Assembly (NCBI GenBank): GCA_963693365.1
Contig: CAVNZM010000011.1
Coordinates: 7,378,001 to 7,442,000, forward strand
DNA: 64,000 nucleotides
Source: Amoebidium appalachense
Taxonomy: Eukaryota > Ichthyosporea
Direction of reading: 5' to 3'
Shown here one piece after another: positions 1 through 12,450 of this stretch. A model generated the notes under the pieces. It did not search any database, was not told where the DNA came from, and saw nothing but the letters and a program-made list of their open reading frames with translations. The position numbers and the translations under genes were made by a program. Position 1 is the stretch's first letter. Every line of letters begins with the position of its first letter.

Positions 1-1
1 T

Positions 2-253
2 CAGTGGTTGCCTGAGTTTCATTTGGATTGCCCGTTTTCTATTCGTGCTTATGAGGCTAGATTAGTGCAGAGGGAGTTGCCTAGTGCTCCCTCTAGGCCA
101 AAGAGAGTTATTCCTCAGTTTAATCGTGGTGTGAAAAAGTTGGTGGGGGAGGGGGCCGGGGGGGGAGTGATGCAAATACACGTAGACACACGGGGGGAGG
201 GGGAGGGGGGGAGGAGACCGAGGAGGAGTGTGAACGTAGTCGTAGGAATTTAA
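2..253 (+). CDS. Unrecognised open frame, cut by left window edge
   Basis: The frame is open from the first complete codon and begins Gln-Trp-Leu-Pro-Glu-Phe, so it probably enters from outside the window. About the first 45 codons have ordinary composition; from about base 145 it runs into G-rich sequence where the frame means little. I do not recognise a family. Nearby retroelement debris makes the tail of a polyprotein a reasonable guess, but no retroelement motif is visible. Confidence 0.25.
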   Translation, partial: QWLPEFHLDCPFSIRAYEARLVQRELPSAPSRPKRVIPQFNRGVKKLVGEGAGGGVMQIHVDTRGEGEGGRRPRRSVNVVVGI

Positions 254-1483
254 TTTATTATCATAGGTGTCTCCGTAGGTTTGATAATCAAGCTTATGGT
301 GTAGATTAATTTATTATTTTTCTTCGTAATTTATTTAATTTAATTTTTTTAGGAGACTGATTAGTCTATGTCTTTCTAGGGGGTGTTAGATGTAATGTGA
401 CTGAGGTGGGACTCAGCTTTTCCGGGGGCCGGGGGGGGAGTTGACATATACTAATCCGTCTCAGCAGATTAGCCTAAGTCTACGATCGAGATCGGGGGGG
501 GGGGGGGGGGGGGGGGTGGCCCGGGTCACAGATCATCAAGATCAAGTCCGGGGCCTCAAGATAGCTGTGCAGCTGCGTGCATCATCTTGCCTCTGCCGGC
601 GCAGGGCATTGGACCACGTCAGCCGGGACAGCCGTCCAATAGAATTCTAATTAGTGTGTAGGATAGATCGTAGGAGGACTTAGGAATGTGATTGTTCGGG
701 CAGAAGCCCTTTTGTAAGGATTGGCAAGGTTTGATAGTATATGTTGCCAAACGTATTTATATATGTAGATGTAGAGGAAAGGGGGGGAGGGAGGGGGGGG
801 GGGGATAGTATGAAATGTAGATTTAGACTCTGCGGTGCCACTAGGGGGAGGGTGAGGGGTGAGACTTGGATAAATATATTAGTTGAGTAGATCGACTTAG
901 CTCGTGCAGGCGCACGATAAAAGTAGATCGGAATGTTAATGGAATGTGGCATCGTAGGGGGCCAGGTGATGATGATCTTGTAGGGCACGGCCTTGATGGC
1001 CTCAGTCGTAACTTAGACTCAATCCGTACGGATCACACACACTCTCTCCCCCCCCTCCCCCCCCCCCCCCCCCCCCCCTCTCTCTTTTTGAGGCCCCCCC
1101 TCTCTCTCTCTCTCAACCCCCTCCCTCCCCCTCCCTCCCCCACGGCGTCCACGCCTGCCTCCACTGGCACCCAGTTACCCCCCCCCCCCCCCCCCCCCTC
1201 CGCCCTGCCTCCACCTCCTTTTACCCTTCCCTCCGTTCTCCTGTTCCTTCTGAGCTTCTACACCCACCTTCATGTTCTCCTGTCTTCAAAAAACCTTCAA
1301 ATAAGCCCTTCCGGGGAAGTTCTGAGACCCCCCCCCCCCCCCCCCCCAAAACCCCCCCAAAAAAGAATAATAATATATATATAAAAACCAACCCGGCCGG
1401 CACCAAAAAAAAAAAAAAAAAAAGAAAAAGAAAAAAAAGAACCGTGACGAGTGGCACGAGGGAACAAGACATCAACAAGCACC

Positions 1484-1523
<40 letters not shown>

Positions 1524-1743
1524 AGGCCTCCCTCATAAATCCCCCCGCCCACCCCGCCCCGCCGTGGCCCGGCGAGGGTGGGGGGGCCCCGGTCCCCGGG
1601 GCCCAGGGGGAGGGGGGGGGGGGGGGGGGACAGCCTAAGGCCGTTAAAAGCCTTCGGCTCTTCCAGTCTGAGAATCTTCCAAGATACTCGAACATCGCAA
1701 GGGGGGGGGGGGGGGATAAGACAGGGAGGAGTGATAATCGGAG
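254..1743. other. Low-complexity region with no recognisable gene
   Basis: This stretch alternates AT-rich sequence with long homopolymers: poly-G near 495-517, poly-C near 1050-1078, 1178-1199, 1329-1347 and 1487-1521, and poly-G near 1611-1630 and 1700-1716. All long frames here are proline or glycine runs read from C or G tracts. I see no coding signal. Confidence 0.7.
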
Positions 1744-2907
1744 TGCCTAAGCTAGTTGTAAAATTTTATAAGTATTTGGGACGGAAGCAGCGACACAGTG
1801 GTGCAGTGTGAAAACACCACAGACACACAACAACAAAACACGGAACGATCGGAGCAGTGTACACACCAGACATCAATGTTTAGACACGACTGAACTCAAT
1901 TTATTTTGATCTCGCATAAATACCTGAAATTCCCTTAAGTCAAATCCATACATGATTTCCGACCAGTCGGAAATCAGATCTATGTCTAAAATAACCAATC
2001 ACAATTAACTGATTATTTCCCGGATAGATCCGGAGACACAGGAACGCACGTGCACACCATAGGTCACAGCTATAAGAAAGAAATGAGGTAAAAAGTAACG
2101 AGGAAAGAGGTGATGTTTCTAACCTATCACCGGCTACAAAGACTCAGACATTTTCTGACTAAGTCCACTGATTGGATGTAGTGCGGCAACACACAAAACA
2201 AAAGTGGTTGACTAAGCTATGAATCATACGTGACAAGCTAAAGTGTAACCTAAGTGTTTTTCTACCAATCAAAACATAACGAGTAATATAAATCTACTCA
2301 ACGTATATTAGTGAGAAAGAAATATAATTATGTGAAAGGAAACAAGAGAAGAAAGAAAGAGAAAAGAAAGAAGAAGAAAGAGGAAAAAGAAAAGAAAGCA
2401 GGACAGAAAACACGAACATGAAAACACAGTTGTAACCGAAGATATTCATGTACACATAAATATGTACACGTTTCTCCCTCACTGGGTAGACTCGTGTACC
2501 TATAATCAGTTGCTGTAATCGATATCTAAACACACGAATATAGCCGACACAACACGATTACAAGTACTCAAACACACTGGAGATCGATGTCATAATTTAC
2601 GTACAAGGAGCACATCTTTTTCACTAAGTAAATGAATGAAAACATAACACGAACTGCCAGTGAGAAGATCTTACAATATGTAAATACTACGTCACACAAC
2701 ACTAGTGGTACGTGGGACTAAGGAACAAGAGGGAAAAAAGAGGAACGAGGCACTTAGTGTGAGGGACGGCGACGGGACTCACACAGAGCCGCCGAGAGTC
2801 TGTATTGGGCCTGTGCTTGTGAGAGCGATGGCCAATCTGGCTGCCGTGAGCAGGGTGCGCCTGCCTATACCCCAGTGCGGGCGAGGTCACGTGATCTCGC
2901 TCGGGCA
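1744..2907. repeat. Dispersed repeat R1, copy split by a solo LTR
   Basis: Bases 1744-1756 followed by 2707-2907 match 31817-32033 almost continuously, apart from point changes and a few small indels. In this copy the sequence is interrupted by a 945-bp LTR plus a 5-bp target duplication. The 31.8-kb copy therefore preserves the empty insertion site. A short frame runs through both copies, but indels and a C-run-free, non-domain sequence give no family assignment. Confidence 0.85.
1757..2701 (-). mobile_element. Solo LTR of the copia family, with CTAGT target duplication
   Basis: The sequence begins TGTAAAATTTTATAAG and ends CACACAACA (TG...CA). Over its length it is homologous to the complete LTR at 23692-24626 of the copia element in this window, in the same orientation. 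It is flanked on both sides by the identical 5-mer CTAGT (1752-1756 and 2702-2706), as expected for integrase-mediated insertion. No internal element sequence is attached, so it is a solo LTR formed by LTR-LTR recombination. The matching empty site at 31817-31833 independently confirms both boundaries. Confidence 0.93.
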
Positions 2908-2991
2908 TTCCCTGTTGCTGTGCACGTGTATACGTAGATGCATGGCAAGTGTAGTTTGTGTCTGTTTGTGTTTAGTTTTGTTGTTCGTGTG

Positions 2992-2993
<2 letters not shown>

Positions 2994-3024
<31 letters not shown>

Positions 3025-3123
3025 TCTCTCTCTCTCTCTCCCTCTCTCTCCCTCTCTCTCTCTCTCTCTCTCGTGCAAATGAAGTTTCACTAGAAAATAT
3101 AATGTGTGTATGTGCGCGCGCGC

Positions 3124-3188
<65 letters not shown>
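2994..3188. repeat. Compound (CT)n and (CG)n-(GT)n microsatellite
   Basis: A nearly pure CT tract (2994-3072) is followed by 40 bases of unique sequence, then alternating CG (about 3115-3138) that turns into pure GT (to 3188). Frames of Ser-Leu, His-Thr or Cys-Val repeats are read-through of this. Confidence 0.95.
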
Positions 3189-3191
<3 letters not shown>

Positions 3192-3195
3192 GGAG

Positions 3196-3435
3196 CAGCT
3201 CGAGTAAGTAGCCAGGTTGGACAGGGGTGGCCTTGCGAGATAGGGTGCTCGCCTCGTGCTCGTCCAAGTAGGCCTAGAAGGCGGGCGGGGGGGGGGGGGG
3301 GGGGGGGGGGAGAAGGAAAAAAGGGGGGGGGGGGGGGGGACAGGAAATGAGGGGAAAGGCCTAGCGATTCGAGCGGCTTGAGTGAGTAGCCAACTCAGAA
3401 AGGGGTGGCCTTGCGAGGTAAGGCGCTTGGAAAAG
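3196..3435. repeat. Diverged tandem duplication separated by poly-G
   Basis: A segment of about 55 bases containing GAGTAAGTAGCCA and GGGGTGGCCTTGCGAG occurs at 3200-3251 and again, diverged, at 3380-3430. G-rich runs (3287-3339) lie between. The function is unknown. Confidence 0.7.
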
Positions 3436-4060
3436 AGAGGAGTGTGTAATAAATATATATGATTTTCTATTCTTTTTTTTTTTTTTTTCTAAAGATGGAA
3501 ATGGGTTGGGAACGGTAGGCAGTGGGTCACCTGGTTACCATGGGGGTGGGGGTGGGGGGGGGGGGGGGGGGGGGGGGGGGATGTGGGGGGGAAATCTTTT
3601 TATATTTCGATCATGCGATCATCCGGAAACCATGCGGGTTGACCGTTATGATCAGCGACCAATTAGTACCATCGGCCGTCAGGTGCATATGCCCATCCGG
3701 GGGAGATCCACGTATATGATAGTGGGGCGTGGATATGCAGGTAGGGTGCCAAATTGGGCATATGGTGACGGTCCGGGTATGTATTTTGAGGGAGAACGTA
3801 AGGGATGTGGTGAGGTCAGAGGCGGGGGGGGAGGGGGGGGTAGTGGGGTTGGGGGTGGAGGGGGAGCGGCCTGCGTAGGTACGGCTAGGCAGGGGAGGGG
3901 AAGTCGGAGAGTGTGTAGAGTGGGTGGCTGGGCAGGCATAGCTTGAGGCATGGGGGAGGGAGGGGGACGGTGTTGGAAGTAGAGTCCGCTGTGACTAGGG
4001 TCGTCGTGGCGCGCTTGGGCGCTGACCCGTTTTTTTTTTTTTTACTGCTTTCAGTGTGTT
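3436..4060. other. G-rich region with an unrecognised open frame
   Basis: This region holds a T run (3473-3489) and poly-G (3556-3580). A plus-strand frame stays open over 3506-3946, and its middle part (about 3590-3800) is not low complexity. It matches no family I know, has no clear splice context, and ends in glycine codons from G tracts. I treat it as unassigned. Confidence 0.4.
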
Positions 4061-4099
4061 AACTCCATGACTGAACTCCATGACTGAACTCCATGTCTG
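4061..4099. repeat. Three 13-bp tandem repeats
   Basis: The unit AACTCCATGACTG occurs three times in succession, the last with one change. It lies just beyond the gypsy fragment and a TATA-like sequence, so it could belong to that element's terminal region. Confidence 0.85.
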
Positions 4100-4286
4100 C
4101 ACCTGGCAGAGACGTGGCTTATATACCCGTGGGGCAGCAGTCTGGAATGTAATCCGGATGCCAGGCGCTAATCGGATTGGTTACTTTCATTTAGAGATTT
4201 CTGGGACCAGTGAACCAATCGTTTGCAGTCAAAACACAATTGGCAACATTCCTCAACTATGCAGATGTGCATGTGGTGATCGAATG
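4100..4286 (-). other. Possible terminal (LTR) remnant of the gypsy element
   Basis: This lies directly downstream of the last gypsy codon on the minus strand. On that strand it contains a TATATAAG box (complement at about 4109-4116) with A/T-rich and CCAAT-like sequence upstream, as a retroelement LTR promoter would. No second LTR copy is in the window, so this is an inference from position and promoter-like content only. Confidence 0.3.
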
Positions 4287-6858
4287 TCAGCGTGTGTCTG
4301 TGTACACGGAACCAATTGTAAAGCTAACATACACATATTGTGGAGTGAGCGTAAGTCTGCACTCCAACAGACGGGGTTGTGGAAGATGTTTTGGAGGGGC
4401 AGGGTGAGGTTGAGGTTGAGGCTGAGGGGGGGCGGGGGGAGGGGGCGTGTCGGGGGGATCTGCATCCTCAGGGAGCCTCCCTTCTTCCGCAAGTGGGTGT
4501 TGCCAAAGTGCGAAGGGATGTTGTGGCTGTGGGAGAGGTGGAAAGGGTAGGATAGCATCGTGTAAAATTTTATGAGTATTCTGACTATGTCGGGGAAGCA
4601 GAGACACAGTGGTGCAGTGTAAAAACACCACAGACACACAGACAAACACACAGACGGAACCGATCGGAGAAGTGTACAGAACAGACATCAATGTTTAGAC
4701 ACAACTGAACTGAATTTATTTTTGAGATGTGCTTATATAACTGCAATCACTAAGTCAAACCTATGTATGATTTCCGACCAGTCGGAAATCAGAATAGATA
4801 TCGGATAGACCAATCATAATGGACTGATCACTACAGCAATAGATCCAACACTCGCAATAGATCACGGCAAGGCATAAGAACATAATCACGAAGAAACTGT
4901 AAACCTTGACACTAATTTCTAACCTATTATTGAGGTTAACGGCAGGGACACGTTATGACTAGTCTAATGATTGGTTAGACCGCGGCAATTCGCAAAACAA
5001 ACATAGTTAAATAAACTATTGACACATAAAATAGTACATGGTGTAGCCTATGTGTTTTTCTTCCAATCAAAACACATCTACTTCACACGAATTGACTCAA
5101 CGTATATTAGTGAGAAAGAACAGTGATCACACACATGAACACCAGGGAAAAGGAGGAAAGAAAAGAGAAGAAGAGAAGAGAGAAAAAGAGAGGAACACAG
5201 AACAACAAACATGAACACGATAGCACAGTTACAACATAAGATATTCATGTACACACAAACATGTGCACGAGCACTCCTACTGAGTGGATTCGTGCAGGCA
5301 CCTATCTATATTCTAATCTTTAGATCAACACACGATTAGAGCCAATATGACACGATTACGGACACGAAAACATATTTGAGATCGATTAACTATTTTACGA
5401 ACAAGGAGAGTGACTTTTACATTAATGCTATGAACTGAATCATAAACACAAACTGAAAGATCTTACACATGTACAAACTACGTACTTCAACACATCGTCC
5501 AAGGGGCGGTCATCTCGGTTGATAAATGGTTTTAACCGATCGTGATGAACCGGATTTTTTATAAATTTACCGCGTGGAGTGACAAGTTGGTACAGTTCAG
5601 CATTGCCAGGGATGCGATGGGCAATACGGTATGGACCTTGCCACATGTGGAGTAATTTACCAGCCTGAGTGCGGTAGCGTTGGGTTACTGGTGTGTGCAC
5701 CCACACTTGTTGGCCAGGTGTATATATGCGCACGCTATGAGAGTGAGCATCATCATATTGCTTTTGCTTTGCTCTCGCTTGGCGTACTCAGTCTCCTGTG
5801 CAGCTAATTGTGCATCCTGCAAGCGGTCACGGTGTACAAGTTGTTGGGTGTACACATTTTAGGGAGATGGCCACGTGTGGGGTGCTCAAATTCCACATCA
5901 ACGGGAAGTCTGGGGTCAATACCAAAAAGGAGGTAAATGGGGGAATTACTTCTGCTGGCATTGAGGAGGAGCGCAACGCAAAAAGTGCGGTGGGTAGATA
6001 AGTATCCCAGTCCTGGTGGTGGGAGGAGACGTACATGCGCATGACGCGGATAATATCCATATTTAACGTTTCCACCAAACCATTGGACGAGTGGTGGTAC
6101 GGTGGGGTAACGATGCGACTATGCCCAGTAGGCGGCATACATCGGACATAAGTTTGCCGGTGAAGTTATTTTCAGCGTCTACAATCACACAACGGGGAAG
6201 GGAATAGCGGCAGAATATTTCATCCACGAGTGTGCGTGCGATGGTGTCTGCCTTTTTATCCGGGTTTGGGAAAGGCTTCAATCCAATTGGTCAGATTGTC
6301 AACAAAAACGAAAATATATTTATTGCCGTTGAAAGAAGGAGTCAGTTTAGTGAGAAGGTCAGTTGATATCTCCTCGAATGGTTGTGCTGGTAAGCGGGAG
6401 GAATATTGGGAACGGGCCAATCCGTGGTGAGGATCGCGGCCGACATGGCAGGTTGTGCATGATGCAACATAGTGGTGTATGTCGATGTACATGATCGGCC
6501 AATAGAAACGTTCGCGGATTTTCTGATAGGTTTTAGAAAATCCTAAGTGGCCACCAAGTACGCTATCATGGCAGGCTTCAAGTATTTTACGTTTAAAACC
6601 GCGTGGTACCACGATTTAAAAGCTTGGTCCATGTGCTTGTCGGGTGGGTACAAAGACATGGTATAGGGTGTTGTTGTGCACGACATAAGCGGCATTTTCA
6701 AGCACGAGACGGCGTGCGAGTTTATCATCCTCTGGTAGGATATTGTGCACCAAATAACCTTTTAAAATGGGGCGCACATCATCGGTGCTCAGTTTCCGTA
6801 GCCTATGGCCCCCTACACTCAACGAATCTCTACATTCTCTAATGGGGGGGTTATGCAC
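4287..6858 (-). pseudogene. Ty3/gypsy-type pol fragment (integrase), frameshifted and interrupted by a solo LTR
   Basis: Reading the minus strand from 6858, the RNase H-integrase linker is followed by an HHCC zinc-binding module (H..H spaced, then CTTC; about 6590-6450). The integrase core follows: a first Asp in STDLLT and IFVFVDNLTNWIEAFPKP (to about 6256), a second Asp in VIVDAENNF (about 6180), and a Glu-containing NGLVETLN segment (about 6080). A C-terminal module then carries WQGPYRI and HHDRLKPF (5733-5510). These pieces lie in different frames, so at least two frameshifts break the protein. At 5497 the frame is interrupted by a solo LTR and resumes in the same frame at 4560, ending in a proline/glutamine-rich tail with a stop near 4287. 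Upstream gag, protease and reverse transcriptase are absent. Confidence 0.88.
4561..5492 (-). mobile_element. Second solo LTR of the copia family, inserted in gypsy pol, CATCG target duplication
   Basis: It starts TGTAAAATTTTATGAG and ends TACTTCAACA, and is homologous along its length to the LTRs at 1757-2701 and 23692-24626 but more diverged. The identical 5-mer CATCG flanks it (4556-4560 and 5493-5497). Removing the LTR and one CATCG restores a continuous reading frame of the host gypsy tail. The order of events is therefore gypsy insertion first, copia LTR second. It carries a TATATAAG-like box on the minus strand near 4730. Confidence 0.93.
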
Positions 6859-7198
6859 TTTTAATGATGTGGAATTCTCTAATATTAGTGAAGTTTTTAT
6901 CGTCTTTTTTCCCCTGTATGCGACATCCAGTCAAAAAGGAAAAGTTTCTAAAATCAAGCTTGGTCATAAATCATTCAATAAAAATATATTTAACCTTTTC
7001 TGTTAATAAAAATTAGGGAAATATATACTATAGAGCAAATATATAGATGTATATATTCATGCACAACAACGGTTATCGTGATCTTACGGGTTGGGGGGAA
7101 TCTATTCTACCAATCCGGGTAGGGGTTGAAAGGCGGTGTAAACTAATAAGGTGGAACTGAGATGCTGTTTTTTTTTGCAGAAATAGCATTAGACAGGC

Positions 7199-7299
<101 letters not shown>

Positions 7300-7385
7300 A
7301 TATATATATATATCATATATATATCATATATATATATATGATATATATACTATATATATACACACATAATATACGAGCGGACCGC

Positions 7386-7600
7386 GGTGCTTTTTCCAAT
7401 GCCTATTGGTAGCTTGAAGGGCCCCTTCATTCACCCGAATTTCCAGAATCATAATTCCCTCCCGGATATACCGTCCAAATTACAAAATATCATACTCTTT
7501 TTTCCATCGTACGGGACATTACCGGATATATAGTGCTTATTTTAACCATTCTGTGTATAATTTGGGTAAATGAAAAATGTGCATATATAACTTAAAGTTA
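7386..7600 (+). repeat. Dispersed repeat R2, copy 1
   Basis: It shares CCTATTGGTAGC, TTCCAGAATCATAAT, CCATCGTACGGGACATTACC and a long AT-rich tail with 30002-30171 in the same orientation. This copy carries about 45 extra bases in its middle. It has no coding capacity and no visible terminal repeats. Confidence 0.85.
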
Positions 7601-7895
7601 TAATGTAGGCCCCCTCAGGCTGTTGAAGAACAGATGGAGTACGTAGAAAAGTGGTTCTGCACATCGTGATCTGAGAGAGTGCGGGGCCGGGGAATCTTCT
7701 TTTGAATTCTTCTACCAATCAACTCTTCAGACCGATTCCTCAGCAGGGGTTGCGTAGGACTCAAAAATCATCGTATTTACGATTTACAAGCCCCCCGATA
7801 CGATTGAAAAGAGGCATTAAATTAGTAAATACGACCGTTGGGTGTCAAAATGTCCGGGATTTGCCCAAATACGATTAAGACCACAAAACCCTGGC

Positions 7896-8026
7896 CCAAG
7901 GCGTTTTCCTGACCCCCCCCCCCCCCTCCCCCCCCCCCCCCCCCCCGGCGCCCCCCAAGGCGTTTTTTGATTCACCGAGGCGTTCCTGATCCCCCCAAGG
8001 CGGTTTTTGATTCACCAAGGCGTTTC
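7896..8026. repeat. Short interspersed AAGGCG units around poly-C
   Basis: Five variants of CCAAGGCGTTTTTTGATTCA (positions about 7896, 7955, 7975, 7995 and 8015) surround a poly-C run of about 30 bases. This looks like local slippage duplication. Confidence 0.8.
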
Positions 8027-8686
8027 AAAGTTTCTGACTCAACTATATGGCGTTTCTACCAATCAACTCTTCAGAGATCCAAAAAAATGAAGTCGCGTGG
8101 CATTAAACACACACACACGCACATATGTGTTTTTATAAATGTACATTTCTAAATATACATTAATTGTCATAAATATATACCCCGCCATTTCAATTCTTAA
8201 TTTCCGACAATACGGTTATGTTTGGCAAAATCTCTCCCTCTCTCTCCCTCTTTGAAATTCCTCTTTGTATCTTGGTTCTATGTCTGTCTCTCTTCTTGTC
8301 TCTCTCTCCCTCCCTGTCTCTCTCTCTCTATTTCTCTCTCTCTCTCTCCCCCTCCCGCCCCCGGTCTAAATTAACAACTTGGAGAAAGGGAGAGAATGAA
8401 TGTATGACGGGTGTATACTATGCATACTGGGTGATGCCCTCCAACCTCTTCCTCTTTCTCCACCTTCTCTGATCTCTCTTTCTTCTCTCACGGACCATCC
8501 CCCCCCCCTCCCCCCCCCCCCCCCCCCCCCATCCTATCCCCCCTGCCTTCCTCGTTCTCTCTGGCAACTTCTCATGCAAACACGCTTACTTTCTTCTCCC
8601 CCCCCCCCCCCCCCCCGCCGCACGCCAGGCCCTACTCTTGCTCGTGTGCAGTGTGTGCTGAATGTGCTGTGTGTGCTGTGTGTGCC

Positions 8687-9929
<1,243 letters not shown>

Positions 9930-10055
9930 ACACACACATATACATACACACAAACACATACATACACACACACACACATACACACACACACACACACACA
10001 TACAACACACAAACACACATATACACACGCACACACACACACACACACAACTTGA

Positions 10056-10134
<79 letters not shown>

Positions 10135-10139
10135 GCACC

Positions 10140-10172
<33 letters not shown>

Positions 10173-10325
10173 GCACCCGCGCATGCGCACGCGCGCACAC
10201 ATACACACACACACACACACGCACCCGCACCCGCACACACATACACACACACACACACATACACACACACACACACACATGTTGCACCCGAATGGCCCAT
10301 TGCACCCACATTGCACACGCACGCA

Positions 10326-10360
<35 letters not shown>

Positions 10361-10372
10361 ACACCCACACCC
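9930..10372. repeat. Compound (AC)n microsatellite
   Basis: About 440 bases dominated by AC, with repeated ACCCGC, CATAC and CACGC variants. It ends exactly where the ATTGCC-rich segment begins. Confidence 0.95.
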
Positions 10373-10693
10373 ACATCAGCAAACTTCCCGGAAGTATTGC
10401 CAACGTATTTTTTGCTATTGGCGCTATTGGCGATATTGGCAATAGAACCCCTTGCCGCCAATATTGCAATAATATTGCTTTGGTATTGTCAATGGTAATA
10501 CAGTACCAATACCCTCTATTGTCGATATCCCGCTGATATGAATATATTATCCAGTATATGTTACATCAATATCGCCAATACATTAGAGTGCCATTACATT
10601 GCCATTGCATTACTATTGCGCTAGCATTATAGACGTATTGCCAATATCAATTATACCCGGGCGATATTACAATAACAACCAAATAATATCAAA
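10373..10693 (+). repeat. ATTGCC-rich segment, left inverted copy
   Basis: It starts CATCAGCAAACTTCCCGG followed by dense, irregular ATATTGCCAATA and GCTATTGGC words. The reverse complement of its first 30 bases is found at about 17241-17270. The tyrosine-recombinase element begins immediately at its right edge. The pattern resembles the end of a foldback or MITE-like element. Confidence 0.65.
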
Positions 10694-11044
10694 AGGTTTT
10701 ATTTGTGGAATTTATTGACATAAATATTTTTCTGGGTAAACACGTAGGATGGGTGTTCGATATTGACATAACCATGTAGGCTTCGTTTCGTGTTTTAGCA
10801 GTTCGCGATTGGCCGCTCGCACACGGGCACCTATTAGCTAATCAAAACATCAGATTCCACATATCGCTAGACCGATTTTGATTGGTTCGATTCAGATTCA
10901 CATATCACTGGATCGATTTTCAATTGGCTCAGGTCGGTAGGCTTAGGTATATAAGCAAGACAGTTTTCAGCAGATCAGCAAGCTACAAACACATCTTCTG
11001 TGTTGAGCACCTACAGCCCTTACGGCTATACATTTTCTTTTCAC
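10694..11044 (+). repeat. A1 repeat of the tyrosine-recombinase element
   Basis: 351 bases matching 14704-15054 at a constant offset of 4010. It contains CCAAT/ATTGG-type words and a TATATAAG box (10948-10955) about 25 bases before a purine-rich start region. It probably acts as the element's promoter. Confidence 0.95.
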
Positions 11045-11409
11045 ACTCCGTGACAACTCTTGACACGAGCTTCTGTCACACCTTGACAATCGTGCCATCC
11101 TTGCAAGTCCAGCTTGCCCTCGTGTCCTCCTCGCAAGTTAGGCTTGCACTCCTGCCAGTTCCGTCCCGGTTAGGGCTAGTCGCCCTACAAGTTCCTCGAC
11201 ACTTCAAGAAGATTTCCTGACATGGTCCCTCACGCGCCGCGCCGCTGTGATCTAAGTCCCTACCACTCGTCTAATTTCAAACCCCGTTTTCAATCCCGAT
11301 GGCCTAGAATTTCACACCCCGCTTCGATCCGCATTGACTATCCTCGCTCATAGTCCTTGCCCGATTGCCCTTCTGAGTATTCAAATACGGTACTCCAATC
11401 GCGTCGCTT

Positions 11410-12141
11410 ATGTTAAACCCAGTCAAAGCACCTTGTGCTTTCCTACTGTTCAGGAGTACTGACCCCAAGTCCCTGCCAGAACAGCTTACCGTGTTCAACC
11501 CGCCTCCTTCCCTGTTTTCCCACCCTGTTTCCCGCCATGTCTCCCCCCACCATGACTTCACTGTCGATGGATACCTCACATTCCATTGGTCTGCCCCGCA
11601 TTCCAGCAGCATTTTTTCCTCAGATCACAAGGCCAGCCTCGTCGAGATCTCAGCTACCCCAAACCCTGCACGGCCCCAGTTCCCCTGCAGCTGTTCCCCC
11701 CCTGTTGCCACCCGACCCCGGCCAGCTACACATGCTGCCAGGTCCGGTCGTTCCCATCCACGTTTCTGCCCAGCCAGCCTACCGTGCTGCCTGCCCATCC
11801 ACGTTTCTGCCCAGCCAGCCTACCGTGCTGCCCGCCCCCGTTTCCAAAGCCCCTGGCCCGACCCAGTTAACCTTCTCCGTCCGGACTTACCTGCCTTTGA
11901 CCCTGCCTCCGTCGTGCCTGATCCCAAAACCAATCCCGTCAAAGCCCCTCCTCCCCTCCCTGTTCCGGCTTTCCCAGTAACCCCCGAGCAGCAAGAACCC
12001 TCAGGCTCGACGCCCCTCCAAACGAATTTCAAATTACGCGACCTCCGCAACCAGCTGCCCAACGCTCCCGCGGGCACTGACGCGCCTCCGGCGGCCCCCA
12101 CCACCACGGACCCTCCAAGCCACTCTCCCCTCTACCCCTGA
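11410..12141 (+). CDS. Gag-like ORF of the tyrosine-recombinase element
   Basis: This 243-codon frame lies between A1 and the recombinase, where DIRS-type elements carry their gag-like gene. It is Pro/Ser/Ala-rich with no catalytic motif. The first Met at 11410 is taken for convenience, since the frame has no upstream homology to fix a start. Within it a 57-base unit containing CATCCACGTTTCTGCCCAGC is tandemly repeated (about 11754-11828). It stops at 12141, and a separate Cys/His motif follows at 12342-12427 in another frame, so the original protein has probably been split by mutation. Confidence 0.55.
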   Translation: MLNPVKAPCAFLLFRSTDPKSLPEQLTVFNPPPSLFSHPVSRHVSPHHDFTVDGYLTFHWSAPHSSSIFSSDHKASLVEISATPNPARPQFPCSCSPPVATRPRPATHAARSGRSHPRFCPASLPCCLPIHVSAQPAYRAARPRFQSPWPDPVNLLRPDLPAFDPASVVPDPKTNPVKAPPPLPVPAFPVTPEQQEPSGSTPLQTNFKLRDLRNQLPNAPAGTDAPPAAPTTTDPPSHSPLYP

Positions 12142-12341
12142 AGCCCCCCCTCAGGCCTGTCCCATGTAGTACCCCAAGCCCGGCTGTGGTCTAAGACTTG
12201 ATGGCTTCACACCGCCCCACAAGCCCGGCGGGGGACAAACCCCCAACCGCCCCGACCCGCACCCCGGCCTGGCAACACCGGCCCGATCGGTGGAGCTACC
12301 CGCCACGCACTACATGAATTTCCACATTTAAGGTCGGTCCT

Positions 12342-12427
12342 GCGCTAAGCAGCCCTGCCCCCTCTCCCACGTGTGCCCGCTCTGCTCTGGCACACACCCC
12401 CGCAAAGACTGCAAGCCTAATGCCTAG
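12342..12427 (+). pseudogene. Cys/His-rich tail of the gag-like protein
   Basis: The translation reads Cys-Ala-Lys-Gln-Pro-Cys...His-Val-Cys-Pro-Leu-Cys...His...Cys and then a stop. The spacing CX4C...HXCX2C...HX4C resembles the zinc-binding motif found near the C-terminus of gag-like proteins of DIRS/Ngaro elements. No continuous frame links it to the upstream ORF. Confidence 0.5.
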
Positions 12428-12450
12428 TCTACGCGCACACCCACACACAC

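Noticed and set aside
2705-3082. Plus-strand protein shared by the R1 copies (VRGTKEQEGKK...)
   Set aside because: Similarity follows DNA homology of the repeat. The copies differ by indels that change frame usage, and no domain is recognised.
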